Source of the DNA: Desulfobulbus elongatus DSM 2908
GTDB lineage: Bacteria > Desulfobacterota > Desulfobulbia > Desulfobulbales > Desulfobulbaceae
Assembly (NCBI RefSeq): GCF_000621145.1
Contig: NZ_JHZB01000005.1
Coordinates: 1-64,000 of the forward strand
Direction: 5' to 3'
Length of the DNA stretch: 64,000 bases
Made by a program: the position numbers and the translations under genes. This document shows, in pieces, positions 49,675 to 58,826 of this stretch (position 1 is the first letter of the stretch; every line of letters starts with the position of its first letter). The notes beneath the pieces are model-generated. The model did not search any database. It saw nothing but the letters and a program-made list of their open reading frames with translations, and was not told the origin of the DNA.

Positions 49675-49703
49675 TTGACAAAGGGTTGCCGGGCGTTTAT
49701 GCT
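49675..49703 (+). promoter_or_regulatory. Upstream dsr promoter P1
   Basis: TTGACA (49675-49680), 17-base spacer, TATGCT (49698-49703); a near-consensus sigma-70 promoter about 125 bases before dsrA. Confidence 0.75.
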
Positions 49704-49751
49704 CGCCCTCTGAATGAGCATTCAATATAGTAATGCGCGTTCTTGCCTGTA

Positions 49752-49781
49752 TTGACGTGCATTTTTCGTTCAGGCTAATTG
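49752..49781 (+). promoter_or_regulatory. Middle dsr promoter P2 (weaker)
   Basis: TTGACG (49752-49757), 18-base spacer, TAATTG (49776-49781). Confidence 0.4.
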
Positions 49782-49783
49782 AA

Positions 49784-49812
49784 TTGACAGGTTTTTTTTA
49801 ACCACATAATCT
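49784..49812 (+). promoter_or_regulatory. Proximal dsr promoter P3
   Basis: TTGACA (49784-49789), 17-base spacer, TAATCT (49807-49812). It lies so close to the AGGAGG of dsrA that its transcript would have a leader of only about 10 bases. Confidence 0.5.
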
Positions 49813-49827
49813 CTAGGAGGAACACTG

Positions 49828-51114
49828 ATGGCAAAGCATGAAACGCCTCTATTGGACGAACTGGAAAAAGGTCCATGGCCGAGTTTCGTCACCGACCTCA
49901 AGCAGCAGGCAGAAACCAAGCCTGAGTGCTGGGATATCCTTGGTCAGCTTGAGCTTTCATACAAGGATCGGATCACCCATTGGAAACACGGCGGTATCGT
50001 TGGCGTTTTCGGTTACGGCGGTGGTATCGTCGGTCGCTATTCGGACGTTCCTACCCGGTTCCCCGGCGTCGAGCATTTCCATACCGTCCGTATCGCCCAG
50101 CCGTCGGGCCTCTACTACACCACCGAGAACCTCCGCGCGCTGATGAATCTGTGGGAGAAGTACGGTTCCGGCGTCACCAACATGCATGGTTCCACCGGTG
50201 ACATGATCTTCCTCGGCACCCGGACCGAGAACCTTGAGCCGCTGTTCTGGGATCTGACCCACGATCTGAATCAGGACCTGGGCGGTTCCGGCTCCAACCT
50301 GCGGACCCCCTCCTGCTGTCTGGGCGACTCCCGCTGCGAGTGGGCCTGCTACGACGCGCAGGAAGTCTGCAACAGCCTGACCCAGCGCTATCAGGACGAG
50401 ATCCATCGTCCGGCTTTCCCCTACAAGTTTAAATTCAAATTCTCCGCCTGCCCGAATGACTGCGTTGCCGCCATCGCCCGTTCCGACTTCGCCGTTATCG
50501 GCACCTGGAAGGACAGCATACGCATCGACCAGGCCGCTGTGCAGAAGTACATTGCCAACGACTCGGAATATCCATCCAACGCCGGTGCCCACAAGGGACG
50601 TGACTGGGGTAAATTCGATATTCAGAAAGAGGTTATCGATCTCTGCCCCACCAACTGCATGTGGATGGAAGGCAATGAACTGAAGATCGACGATGCCGAG
50701 TGCACCCGCTGCATGCACTGCATTAACGTCATGCCCCGCGCCCTGCGCCCCGGCGCCGAGAAAGGTGCCTCCATCTGCATCGGCGCCAAGGCCCCGATTC
50801 TTGATGGCGCCCAGTTCGCCACCTTGGTTGTTCCGTTCATCGAAGTGAACGCCGAAGATGATTTTCAAGGCATCGTCGACATGATCGAGAAGGTGTGGGA
50901 TTGGTGGATGGAAGTGGGCAAGAACCGCGAGCGCGTGGGTGAGACCATGCAGCGCATCGGTCTGCCGACCTTCCTGAGTGTCATGGAGATCGAACCCATG
51001 CCTCAACATGTGAAAGAACCGCGTTCCAATCCGTACGTCTTCTGGAAGGAAGAAGAAGTGCCTGGTGGCTGGGAGCGTGATGTTGTCGCATTCAGAAAAC
51101 GTCACGCCGCCTGA
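49828..51114 (+). CDS. dsrA: Dissimilatory sulfite reductase, alpha subunit
   Basis: This 428-residue subunit of DsrAB reduces sulfite, with DsrC, in the last step of sulfate respiration. The siroheme-[4Fe-4S] ligands lie in CCLGDSRCEWAC (Cys164 and Cys170) and ACPNDCVAAI (Cys208, Cys212). A ferredoxin-like insert holds CPTNC (273-277) and CTRCMHC (292-298). The N-terminus DELEKGPWPSFVTDLK is typical of reductive-type DsrA. AGGAGG precedes the ATG, and dsrB follows after 50 bases. Codon choice leans towards highly expressed genes. Confidence 0.98.
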   Translation: MAKHETPLLDELEKGPWPSFVTDLKQQAETKPECWDILGQLELSYKDRITHWKHGGIVGVFGYGGGIVGRYSDVPTRFPGVEHFHTVRIAQPSGLYYTTENLRALMNLWEKYGSGVTNMHGSTGDMIFLGTRTENLEPLFWDLTHDLNQDLGGSGSNLRTPSCCLGDSRCEWACYDAQEVCNSLTQRYQDEIHRPAFPYKFKFKFSACPNDCVAAIARSDFAVIGTWKDSIRIDQAAVQKYIANDSEYPSNAGAHKGRDWGKFDIQKEVIDLCPTNCMWMEGNELKIDDAECTRCMHCINVMPRALRPGAEKGASICIGAKAPILDGAQFATLVVPFIEVNAEDDFQGIVDMIEKVWDWWMEVGKNRERVGETMQRIGLPTFLSVMEIEPMPQHVKEPRSNPYVFWKEEEVPGGWERDVVAFRKRHAA

Positions 51115-51164
51115 TAACCGTCATCGATAGAACCTAACGGAACTACTTATAAGGAGATAATATA

Positions 51165-52307
51165 ATGGGTTACGATCCGAATAATCCTATGGAAGGTCGG
51201 ATTACCGACTTGGGGCCGCGGTACTATGGAGATTTTCTGCCGCCAGTCATCAAAGAGAATAAAGGCAAATGGCTCTATCACGAGATCCTTGAGCCCGGTG
51301 TCCTCATGCATGTTTCCGAAACCGGTGCCAAAGTGTACACGGTTCGTTGTGGCTCCGCCCGTCTGCTGACCGTCAACCGGATACGTCTCATCTGCGACGT
51401 CGCCGACAAGCATTGCGATGGCTACCTTCGTTTCACCACCCGCAACAACGTCGAGTTCATGGTGGACAGCAAGGAGAAAGTCGAGGCGCTGAAAGCGACC
51501 TTGAAGAGTCACGGCACCACCTTCCCGATCGGTGGGACCGGCGCCTGCGTGACCAACATCGTCCATACCCAGGGCTGGGTGCATTGCCATACGCCGGCCA
51601 CCGACGCATCCGGGCCGGTCAAGGCGGTCATGGACGATCTGTTCGAGTATTTCGGTTCCATGTCGCTGCCTGCTCAGGTCCGTATCGCTCTGGCCTGCTG
51701 CCTGAACATGTGCGGCGCCGTTCATGCCTCCGATATCGCCATTCTGGGCATCCATCGCAAGCCGCCGATGATCGACAACGATCGCATCACCGGTGTTTGC
51801 GAAATTCCGTTGGCCATCGCTTCCTGTCCGCTCGGCGCGATCAAGCCTGCCAAGGCGACCAACTCCGCCGGCGAGGAAGTAAAATCGGTCAAGGTCAATG
51901 CCGAGCGCTGTATGTTCTGCGGTAACTGCTACACCATGTGCCCGGCCATGCCCTTGGCCGATCCGGAAGGCGACGGTATCGCCATTCTGGTTGGCGGCAA
52001 GGTTTCCAACTCCAAATCAGCGCCGAAATTCTCCAAGCTGGTTGTACCGTTTCTGCCGAATACCACTCCGCGCTGGCCGGAAACCGTTGCCTGCGTTCGT
52101 CAGATTCTTGAAGCCTATGCCAAGGATGCCAAGAAATACGAGCGCGTCGGTGAGTGGGCCGAGCGGATCGGCTGGGAGAAATTCTTTGAGAAAACCGGGC
52201 TTCCGTTCACGGAGAAATCCATTGACGATTACCGTCTGGCATACGACACGTGGCGGACTACCACTCAATTCAAGTTCACCAGTCATACTGCCGCATACAC
52301 CAAGTAA
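51165..52307 (+). CDS. dsrB: Dissimilatory sulfite reductase, beta subunit
   Basis: This 380-residue partner of DsrA carries the catalytically active siroheme in known DsrAB complexes. Visible motifs are [17 protein letters not shown] (Cys141), [16 protein letters not shown] (second cluster pair), CPLGAIKP and a ferredoxin-type [19 protein letters not shown] lies before the ATG. A strong hairpin follows the stop before dsrD. Confidence 0.98.
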   Translation: MGYDPNNPMEGRITDLGPRYYGDFLPPVIKENKGKWLYHEILEPGVLMHVSETGAKVYTVRCGSARLLTVNRIRLICDVADKHCDGYLRFTTRNNVEFMVDSKEKVEALKATLKSHGTTFPIGGTGACVTNIVHTQGWVHCHTPATDASGPVKAVMDDLFEYFGSMSLPAQVRIALACCLNMCGAVHASDIAILGIHRKPPMIDNDRITGVCEIPLAIASCPLGAIKPAKATNSAGEEVKSVKVNAERCMFCGNCYTMCPAMPLADPEGDGIAILVGGKVSNSKSAPKFSKLVVPFLPNTTPRWPETVACVRQILEAYAKDAKKYERVGEWAERIGWEKFFEKTGLPFTEKSIDDYRLAYDTWRTTTQFKFTSHTAAYTK

Positions 52308-52320
52308 CAGCAAGTAACCG

Positions 52321-52355
52321 ATGATCGGCTCTGATTTTCAGAGCCGATCATTTTT
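52321..52355 (+). terminator. Hairpin between dsrB and dsrD
   Basis: The 14-bp perfect stem ATGATCGGCTCTGA / TCAGAGCCGATCAT (52321-52334 / 52338-52351) with a 3-nt loop is followed by a T run. It can act as a partial terminator or as a 3' stabiliser of dsrAB mRNA. Confidence 0.75.
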
Positions 52356-52385
52356 GTGTTTTTCACACACCACGAGGAGCGCATT

Positions 52386-52616
52386 ATGGCACTGAGCGTA
52401 GAAGAACTGAAAAAGGCCATTATAGAAAAGGCGAAAAAAGCACCAAAACCCCAGCTGTACATCAAAGATTTTTATGAGTGCGATCCGGACGCCAAGCCGA
52501 GAGACATCAAAAAAATCGCCAATGCGCTGGTGACCGAAGGTGAACTGATGTTCTGGTCATCCGGGTCGACCACCATGTATGCCCGTCCTGACCGCATTCA
52601 GAACGAAGAGAAGTAA
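52386..52616 (+). CDS. dsrD: Dissimilatory sulfite reductase activator DsrD
   Basis: This 76-residue winged-helix protein shows LSVEELKKAIIEKAKK, PQLYIKDFYECDPDAKPRDIKKIANALV and EGELMFWSSGSTTMYA. Its place after dsrB is the standard one in sulfate reducers; published work describes DsrD as an allosteric activator of DsrAB rather than a DNA-binding regulator. ACGAGGAGC precedes the ATG at 52386. Confidence 0.96.
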   Translation: MALSVEELKKAIIEKAKKAPKPQLYIKDFYECDPDAKPRDIKKIANALVTEGELMFWSSGSTTMYARPDRIQNEEK

Positions 52617-52645
52617 CAGCTTTTTCTGGTACATCGGATGAGTGA

Positions 52646-52682
52646 GCAGGGATCCGTTTCAGGGTCTCTGCTTTTCTTTTTT
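52646..52682 (+). terminator. Terminator after dsrD
   Basis: GCAGGGATCC / GGGTCTCTGC (52646-52655 / 52662-52671, two wobble pairs) is followed by TTTTCTTTTTT. Confidence 0.75.
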
Positions 52683-52717
52683 GGGCTGCCTCGCTGCACC
52701 ACACCGGCTCAGGACAC

Positions 52718-53455
52718 ATGATTCTGCGCTTTGACCATATTGATTCCACCAATCGGGTTGCCAAGGATTTGGTGGCGGAAGGTACGCCAGCCGGAACGGT
52801 CGTGCTTGCCACCACCCAGTCGGCAGGGCGGGGGCAATATGGGCGCGCCTTTGATTCGCCCCAAGGCGGATTGTATTTCTCCCTGGTGCTCGAACCGGAT
52901 TTGCCTTTCGATCAACTCCCGTTGATCACTCTGGCAACTGGGCTTGCCTGCCTGACGGCACTCCGGTGCCAATTCGACGTGGCTCCCCGCATCAAATGGC
53001 CTAACGACCTGTATCTTGACGGGAAAAAACTCGCCGGTATTCTTTGTGAAAACGTCATCAAGCCTGGTCGGGCCAGTGCGACGGCAACGATCATCATCGG
53101 TGTCGGCGTGAATGTCAATAACCGCGTCCAGGATTTCGCGGCGGAGGTGCAACCCGTGATAACCACACTCCTCGAGCATCTGCATGCGCCGATAGAGCTG
53201 GACGGGCTCCTGTCCACCCTGACCGATGCCATCACCGAACAGGTGACGAGGCTCCGATACGACCGGATCGCCCTGCTAACGGAATGGCAACAGGTCGACC
53301 TGCTTTGCGGGTGTCCCGTCACATACGGCCGCGACGGCCTGGATCTGGTCGGCGTGGGCCTTGGGATTACTGAACAGGGATTGTATAGAATTCGCGGAGA
53401 GAACGGTGTGGAGCATCAGGTGATTGGTGGGCAGCTTCGCCCGCGTGTCGCATGA
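52718..53455 (+). CDS. birA: Biotin--[biotin carboxyl-carrier protein] ligase
   Basis: This 245-residue monofunctional ligase lacks the N-terminal DNA-binding domain. It shows DHIDSTNRVAKDLV, TQSAGRGQYGRAFDSPQGGLY (biotinyl-AMP loop), KWPNDLYLDGKKLAGIL and IGVGVNVNN. It attaches biotin to carboxylases or decarboxylases. It lies immediately downstream of the dsr terminator. Confidence 0.92.
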   Translation: MILRFDHIDSTNRVAKDLVAEGTPAGTVVLATTQSAGRGQYGRAFDSPQGGLYFSLVLEPDLPFDQLPLITLATGLACLTALRCQFDVAPRIKWPNDLYLDGKKLAGILCENVIKPGRASATATIIIGVGVNVNNRVQDFAAEVQPVITTLLEHLHAPIELDGLLSTLTDAITEQVTRLRYDRIALLTEWQQVDLLCGCPVTYGRDGLDLVGVGLGITEQGLYRIRGENGVEHQVIGGQLRPRVA

Positions 53456-53553
53456 TCCTCTCATTGTTGCCACACGGTTTGTCCGGCCATTCATGACGCA
53501 AGGATGCGGTTCGTGCGGTTCAACGGCCTGCCACGCGAGGGTGCTCTTTTTCT

Positions 53554-54558
53554 ATGAATGATCGAAATTTTTATGCATTGGTTGCTTACGAGGATGGCAA
53601 CAGTGGGTTTCGACGCCGGATCGAGCGGAAATCGATCAACGATCTGCCGGCGGGCGATGTTGTCATCCAGGTAAAATATTCGTCCCTTAATTACAAGGAT
53701 GCTCTTTCCGCCAGCGGCAATCGCGGGGTGACCAAGCACTATCCGCACACCCCCGGTATCGATGCCGCCGGCTGTGTCGTCGAATCGACTGACCCCACCT
53801 GGCGCGTGGGTGACGAGGTTATCTGCACCGGATACGACTTGGGCATGAACACCGCCGGTGGATTCGGCCAGTATATCAGGGTGCCCGGTAACTGGATCGT
53901 ACGCAGGCCTGCAGGGCTGTCGCTGCTGGAAAGCATGCGGCTCGGCACAGCGGGTTTTACCGCCGCCCAATGCCTGCTGCACCTTGAACAAAACGCAGTC
54001 ACGCCGGACAAGGGACCTATCCTGGTGACCGGTGCAACGGGCGGGGTGGGAACCGTTGCCCTCATGCTGCTGCAGAAACTGGGCTACAAGGCAACCGCTG
54101 TGACCGGCAAGGCAACGGAGCATGACGCTTTGCTCGCCCTTGGCGCCACTGCGGTCATGGACCGCAACGAGTTGCTGGCGGACAGCGAGAGACAGCTGCT
54201 CCCGGCGCGCTGGGCCGGTGCCGTCGATACGCTGGGCGGCAAGGCGCTTGCAGCGGCGGTCAAGGGAACCGGTTTTGACGGAGTGGTCACCTGTTGCGGC
54301 AATGCCTCTTCCGGAGATCTTCCCCTGACGGTCTATCCGTTTATTCTTCGGGGAGTCCATCTGGTCGGGGTCTATTCCGCCAACTGCCCCATGGCCAAAC
54401 GGGTGCAGATCTGGAACAAGCTGGCCGGAGAATGGAAGCTTGATCTGTCTGCAATATGCCGCACGGTGCGGCTTGGCGCTCTTGAGGACGCCATTCAGGC
54501 CATGCTGGCAGGGCAAAGCAAGGGACGGCGGGTTGTTGATTTGGAGGAAGTAACGTGA
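53554..54558 (+). CDS. acuI: YhdH/AcuI-type NADPH-dependent acryloyl-CoA reductase-like
   Basis: This 334-residue zinc-independent MDR-family oxidoreductase has KYSSLNYKDALSASG, PHTPGIDAAGCVVES, the Rossmann loop LVTGATGGVGTVAL and VYPFILRGVHLVGVYS. The best fit is the YhdH/AcuI group that reduces acryloyl-CoA to propionyl-CoA; the substrate is not proven from sequence. Its TGA overlaps the GTG start of the next gene. Confidence 0.82.
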   Translation: MNDRNFYALVAYEDGNSGFRRRIERKSINDLPAGDVVIQVKYSSLNYKDALSASGNRGVTKHYPHTPGIDAAGCVVESTDPTWRVGDEVICTGYDLGMNTAGGFGQYIRVPGNWIVRRPAGLSLLESMRLGTAGFTAAQCLLHLEQNAVTPDKGPILVTGATGGVGTVALMLLQKLGYKATAVTGKATEHDALLALGATAVMDRNELLADSERQLLPARWAGAVDTLGGKALAAAVKGTGFDGVVTCCGNASSGDLPLTVYPFILRGVHLVGVYSANCPMAKRVQIWNKLAGEWKLDLSAICRTVRLGALEDAIQAMLAGQSKGRRVVDLEEVT

Positions 54559-55526
54559 GCGTCGAGTTGGCAAAAGAGGTGTTGTCGATTGAATCCGAAG
54601 GCATCCTCGCGGTGCGTGACAATCTCGGCAGGGAATTCGAGCAGGCCGTTGAACTCATCATGGCCTGTCCGAGCCGCCTCGTGGTGACGGGGATCGGAAA
54701 GTCGGGCTTGGTTGGGCAGAAGATTTCGGCAACGCTCAACTCCACCGGTACGCCGTCTGTCTTCCTCCACCCCGTCGAAGCCATGCACGGCGATCTTGGC
54801 ATGGTCGCGCCCACCGATGTGGTGCTGGCCATCTCCTATTCGGGCGAAACCGCGGAATTGAACGGCTTGCTGAGCAGTCTGAAGGAACGGCGCATCCCGA
54901 TCATCGCCCTGTGCGGCCGCACGCAATCCAATCTGGCGCAGCATGCCGTGGTTACCCTGAATGTCGCCGTGCCCCGCGAGGCCTGCCCGCTGGGATTAGC
55001 GCCGACGACCTCGACGACGGCCACCCTGGCCCTGGGCGATGCCTTGGCCGTCGCCTTGCTGGATCGGAAGCAGTTCCGGGCCGAGGATTTTCGGCGGAAT
55101 CATCCCGGAGGCAGCCTCGGCGAACGGCTCAAGATCGCGGTCCGTGAGGTGATGCTGACGGGGGCGGACGTGCCGATTATCGAGAGCGCCTCCACCTTGG
55201 TGGCCGCCGTTGCCGAGTTGAATCAGAAAAATTTGGGTGCGGTGTTCATCTGTGATGATGAGGGCAAGCTGCTCGGGATCATCACCGACGGTGATATCCG
55301 CCGGATGTTGTCCTTGGGCAGGAATATCCGGGAGATGACGCTGCAGGAGGGAATGAAAACCAATCCCGTGGCCATCTCCAGTTCCCTAATGGCAGCCGAT
55401 GCCTTGAGCATCATGCAGCGACACGAAATAACGGTGCTCGCGGTGGTGGACGAACGGGGATGTATGGAGGGAATGTTGCACCTCCACGACCTGTTGGGCA
55501 AAGGGGAATTCAGGTTTCTGATTTAA
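54555..55526 (+). CDS. kdsD: Arabinose-5-phosphate isomerase (KdsD/KpsF family)
   Basis: This 323-residue protein has an N-terminal SIS domain (VVTGIGKSGLVGQKISATLNS, PVEAMHGDLGM, SYSGETAELNGLL, PTTSTTATLALGDALA) and two CBS domains (about 200-323). It converts ribulose-5-phosphate to arabinose-5-phosphate for Kdo synthesis of lipopolysaccharide. GTG start at 54555, translationally coupled to the reductase gene, an unusual pairing. Confidence 0.92.
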   Translation: MSVELAKEVLSIESEGILAVRDNLGREFEQAVELIMACPSRLVVTGIGKSGLVGQKISATLNSTGTPSVFLHPVEAMHGDLGMVAPTDVVLAISYSGETAELNGLLSSLKERRIPIIALCGRTQSNLAQHAVVTLNVAVPREACPLGLAPTTSTTATLALGDALAVALLDRKQFRAEDFRRNHPGGSLGERLKIAVREVMLTGADVPIIESASTLVAAVAELNQKNLGAVFICDDEGKLLGIITDGDIRRMLSLGRNIREMTLQEGMKTNPVAISSSLMAADALSIMQRHEITVLAVVDERGCMEGMLHLHDLLGKGEFRFLI

Positions 55527-55539
55527 CGGAGTATCCGGA

Positions 55540-57909
55540 TCAATCGTGGTACGCCGACCACTTCCTGCTGGCGGTGTCGAACTGGTAATTCAACTCCAAT
55601 TTTGACGAGCTGCCTTGGCTCCGTTCGAGACAGGTCAGGTTGAAGACCATTCTCCCGCCGATTTTCTTCAAGAAAACCGCTTTGGGCTGTGACAGCCTGG
55701 AGCCCTTGAAGGTCGGGTAATTGGCGCGGAAGATCTCTTCGAAATGCTCCTCCAGCCAGGCAATTTTTTCGTTCTGGAGGAGCAAATCCTGTTGTTTGTC
55801 GATTTTTTCGTTAATTTTCTGCGCAACTGTCCTGACTGCGGGATCGTCCTGATGGGCGCTTTCCTTGATGAGCCGTTGGATATCCCTGTAACGGGCGAGG
55901 ACTGCAGCGGTGTCCCCTTGCCCTTCGGCCACGAGGGCCTGGTCCTGAAGGTGGGCGATTTTGACCATGAGGAGGGTCTTGTCAATTTTGCTGCGGGATT
56001 CTCCCAGAGCGTTTTCCGCCGTCTCCGGCTCGCTGGCCAACAAATCGAGGGCCTCCTGATACCCCTTGACGGCCTGGGACCAATTCTTTTGCTGGTATGC
56101 CTCCCGGGCGGTGGACAGCGTGAGGTACAGGCGGGAATTGATCAAAAGCCGGCGCAGATCCTGCCGTTCCTTTTCCGTCACCACGTTGGGGTTGGTGTTG
56201 ATGGCCTCTTGCGCCTGCTCCAGATATTTGATCGTTTCCCGCCACTGCGACTGGGTAAAGGCTTTTTTTGATTGATCGAGTTCATGGCGGATGGTGGCGG
56301 CGGTCATCCGGCTGGTGATGTCGCTCGTCGTGCCCAGATTCTTTATATCGCCCGAGAGCGTCAAAGCCTTGCGATAGGCGCCCGCAGCCTCGTCCCAATT
56401 TTTGTTCTGCTCGGCTTTTTCGGCAACGGCGAGTGCCTGTCGCAACTCCAGCGATTGGATGATTTCGCTGATCGTGGCCTGTTGCTTGCCCAGGTTATGG
56501 TCGGTGGCAAATTTCAAGGCCTGGCGGTAGAGGGTGAGCGCTTCGGCGACCTTATGTTGCCCGGCAAGCGATTGCGCCTGGTCGGTGAGCCTGGCCAGTT
56601 CCTCCTGGGCTGCGGCCGCGCTGGCCGGGATGTATTCCCCCTGATAGAGCACTCGTCCCTTCAGGCCCTCCTGCAGTTCGGTGGAGGAAATCAGGGTGCC
56701 GATGATTTGTTCCTGGGCATTTTTACGAAAACGGAGGATCGTCAGGTCGGAGAGGATGGCCCGTGCTCCTTCGAGCGTTTCCAGGGCCTGATCGAACTGT
56801 TTTTTATCGATGAGCAGCTGTCCCTTCAGCAAATCGGCCTGGGATTGACTGAGGGCGTTCTGATCCTTGAAATAGAAGAAAATGGTCATGATCGCGATGG
56901 CCAAAACCAAAATGGCCGCCACGATCGGTTTGAAAGGGATGGCGTCAAACCCGGTCAATGATTTGGCCCGGGACTTGATCGGAGGCGGAAGCGGTGGCAA
57001 TTCCCGTGCCCCTGGTGTTTGTTTGCCGGATCTGGACGATGCGGCCCCCGATGGTGCCAACTGCACGGCCTGCTGGAGTCGGGTTCTGAGCGCCTCGAGC
57101 CCGGGAGCATCCGCGGCGATGGCCAGGAGAGTGTCCGTCACCTCCATCGCCTCGCCAAATTTGGCCTGCTCCTCGAGCTGCTCGGCCAATTTGAACAACT
57201 GATCGGTCTTGCGCAGGATCTTGCCGATCTGTTGCTGAAGTTCTTCACGATCCGGGAAGGTGACATGCTCCGGCAGTTCGGCCAACAGTTTGTTGGCGGT
57301 AACGATCCGGTTATCTTCGACAAGGTTGCGGATGCGCTGGATGTCCCCTTCGGTGTCCGGTTGGCCGGAGGCGGGAACATCGTCGCTTTCGAGACCGAGA
57401 GAGGCGAAGGTGTCGTCGGCCAGGGCATCGAGAGGGGGAGCGGTTGCTTCAATATCGGCGACACTGATCGAGTCGAGGGGGAGTTGCGCTTGGTGGTATC
57501 GGTACCATTCTGCCGCCTCTTGGTTGAACGGGTCGTCAAGATGATAGACGTGGCCGCAGATCATCTCGCCGATATGGAGCACCAGATCGGGCAGCGAGGG
57601 GTTGTGCTGCCAGTGGTCGGCCAGGCGAACGGCGGCCGGGTCGAAATCGGGGTGAAAGACGGGGGTCAGAGGTTTGGCGATCGGAGCGAAGTGGGGGTAG
57701 CCAAAGGGAAGACTGAGCCGGATCCGGTGCTTGTGCCCGATGCCGATGGTCGTCTCGTCTTCCTTGACGTATCCTCGGAGGGTATATTCGATCTCATAAT
57801 GGTCGGGGGGCTGGCCTTCGGTCTTGACGATCGAAATATTGGGGTACAGCTCAAGAAGATCCTTGAGCTGTTCATAGTCTTCAGCAATCTGCTGCGAGCC
57901 CATGGCCAT
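55540..57909 (-). CDS. Membrane protein with E2/UEV-like N-terminus and TPR-like repeats
   Basis: This protein has 789 residues. Residues about 12-142 follow the pattern of ubiquitin-conjugating (E2) folds: IRLSLPFGYPHFAPIAKP, then VFHPDFDP at 84-91, VRLADHW at 94-100, and DDPFNQEAAEWYRYH. Where active E2s have Cys after HPN, this protein has Arg95, so it would be UEV-like and inactive. A helical region (185-285), a Pro-rich linker and one membrane helix (327-347) follow, then about five TPR-like units (NWDEAAGAYRKALTL, QWRETIKYLEQAQEAI, NWSQAVKGYQEALDLL). The last 70 residues are beta-rich. The function is unknown; no E1-like or JAB gene is nearby. Confidence 0.65.
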   Translation of the reverse strand: MAMGSQQIAEDYEQLKDLLELYPNISIVKTEGQPPDHYEIEYTLRGYVKEDETTIGIGHKHRIRLSLPFGYPHFAPIAKPLTPVFHPDFDPAAVRLADHWQHNPSLPDLVLHIGEMICGHVYHLDDPFNQEAAEWYRYHQAQLPLDSISVADIEATAPPLDALADDTFASLGLESDDVPASGQPDTEGDIQRIRNLVEDNRIVTANKLLAELPEHVTFPDREELQQQIGKILRKTDQLFKLAEQLEEQAKFGEAMEVTDTLLAIAADAPGLEALRTRLQQAVQLAPSGAASSRSGKQTPGARELPPLPPPIKSRAKSLTGFDAIPFKPIVAAILVLAIAIMTIFFYFKDQNALSQSQADLLKGQLLIDKKQFDQALETLEGARAILSDLTILRFRKNAQEQIIGTLISSTELQEGLKGRVLYQGEYIPASAAAAQEELARLTDQAQSLAGQHKVAEALTLYRQALKFATDHNLGKQQATISEIIQSLELRQALAVAEKAEQNKNWDEAAGAYRKALTLSGDIKNLGTTSDITSRMTAATIRHELDQSKKAFTQSQWRETIKYLEQAQEAINTNPNVVTEKERQDLRRLLINSRLYLTLSTAREAYQQKNWSQAVKGYQEALDLLASEPETAENALGESRSKIDKTLLMVKIAHLQDQALVAEGQGDTAAVLARYRDIQRLIKESAHQDDPAVRTVAQKINEKIDKQQDLLLQNEKIAWLEEHFEEIFRANYPTFKGSRLSQPKAVFLKKIGGRMVFNLTCLERSQGSSSKLELNYQFDTASRKWSAYHD

Positions 57910-58020
57910 AGAAAGAACCTGTGATGATGACCTGTGCGATGCGCGCTGCCGGGCGGAGCCGACGGCCGAGCGGCGGGAGATACTGGCCGGCGTTCGGCTT
58001 CGTCGGCGTTATTCTTGAGA

Positions 58021-58049
58021 ATTGTAAAGCATTCCGCGGGGGGAAACAA
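58021..58049 (-). promoter_or_regulatory. Promoter for the E2-like/TPR gene
   Basis: Minus-strand TTGTTT (58049-58044), 17-base spacer, TACAAT (58026-58021). Confidence 0.5.
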
Positions 58050-58106
58050 GCGAGCTTTATCCGGGGTGTGAAAAAGTTGGCGTGTCGCGCGCCCACGAAG
58101 ATTTCT

Positions 58107-58135
58107 TTGAGTGCGGCATCATTCGCGTGTACACT
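58107..58135 (+). promoter_or_regulatory. Promoter for the DUF4388 gene
   Basis: TTGAGT (58107-58112), 17-base spacer, TACACT (58130-58135), 36 bases before the start codon. Confidence 0.5.
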
Positions 58136-58170
58136 ACACCTGTTTCACGCAACTCAATCAGCCGAGGCCG

Positions 58171-58809
58171 ATGAAGACCAAGACCTTTCAAGCCGCTTTT
58201 GAGATTACCCACGTCAGGAATTGCCCCTTCTACATTCAGGAGGAGTGTTTTTTGCTGACGGACAAGGCGGTCGAACTACCGTTGGGCCGTTCGTCCTGCC
58301 TCATCCTGGTGCGCGAACTCACGGGGTTGCTGTTCACGCTTATGCCGCATGCGGCCACCGGCTTCGCCGAGCAGCGCGACGCGGTCTTCACCTGCGGCGG
58401 TTGCACCGGTCTGATCAAATTTCAACTGACGGACAAACCAATCGTCAACCAGGCCGGCAAGAATGCCGCCGCCCTCAAGGAAAACACCCAGTCGGTGATC
58501 AGCGGCCAGATCGAGGCCATCGCCCCGGCGGAGCTGTTGCAGGTTTTCCACATGCACCAGAAAACCGGCAGGCTCGTTCTCGAATTCGAAAACGGATCGG
58601 CCCGGGTCACCTTTCGGGAAGGGGGGCTGCTGGCGGCCCGCTATGAGGATTTCGACAATCAGGAAGCGATCTATGCCATGCTGGCCCAGAAAAAAGGCAC
58701 CTTCCATTTCCTGCCCGGCTTGCCGGACGCCTTGATGAAGACGCGGGAGATCGGCGATTTCATGATGATCCTCATGGAAGGGTTGCGCCGGCTCGACGAA
58801 GGCGAATAA
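58171..58809 (+). CDS. DUF4388 domain protein
   Basis: This is a 212-residue protein. The C-terminal 105 residues show the DUF4388 (PATAN-like) pattern: ISGQIEAIAPAELLQVFHMH, KTGRLVLEF, ARVTFREGGLLAARY and GTFHFLPG. This domain occurs in gliding, polarity and signalling proteins of deltaproteobacteria. The N-terminal part (HVRNCPFYIQEECFLL, FTCGGCTGLIKF) has several Cys residues. It is divergent from the E2-like gene. Confidence 0.8.
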   Translation: MKTKTFQAAFEITHVRNCPFYIQEECFLLTDKAVELPLGRSSCLILVRELTGLLFTLMPHAATGFAEQRDAVFTCGGCTGLIKFQLTDKPIVNQAGKNAAALKENTQSVISGQIEAIAPAELLQVFHMHQKTGRLVLEFENGSARVTFREGGLLAARYEDFDNQEAIYAMLAQKKGTFHFLPGLPDALMKTREIGDFMMILMEGLRRLDEGE

Positions 58810-58826
58810 CTTTCCTCTTTCGTTGC

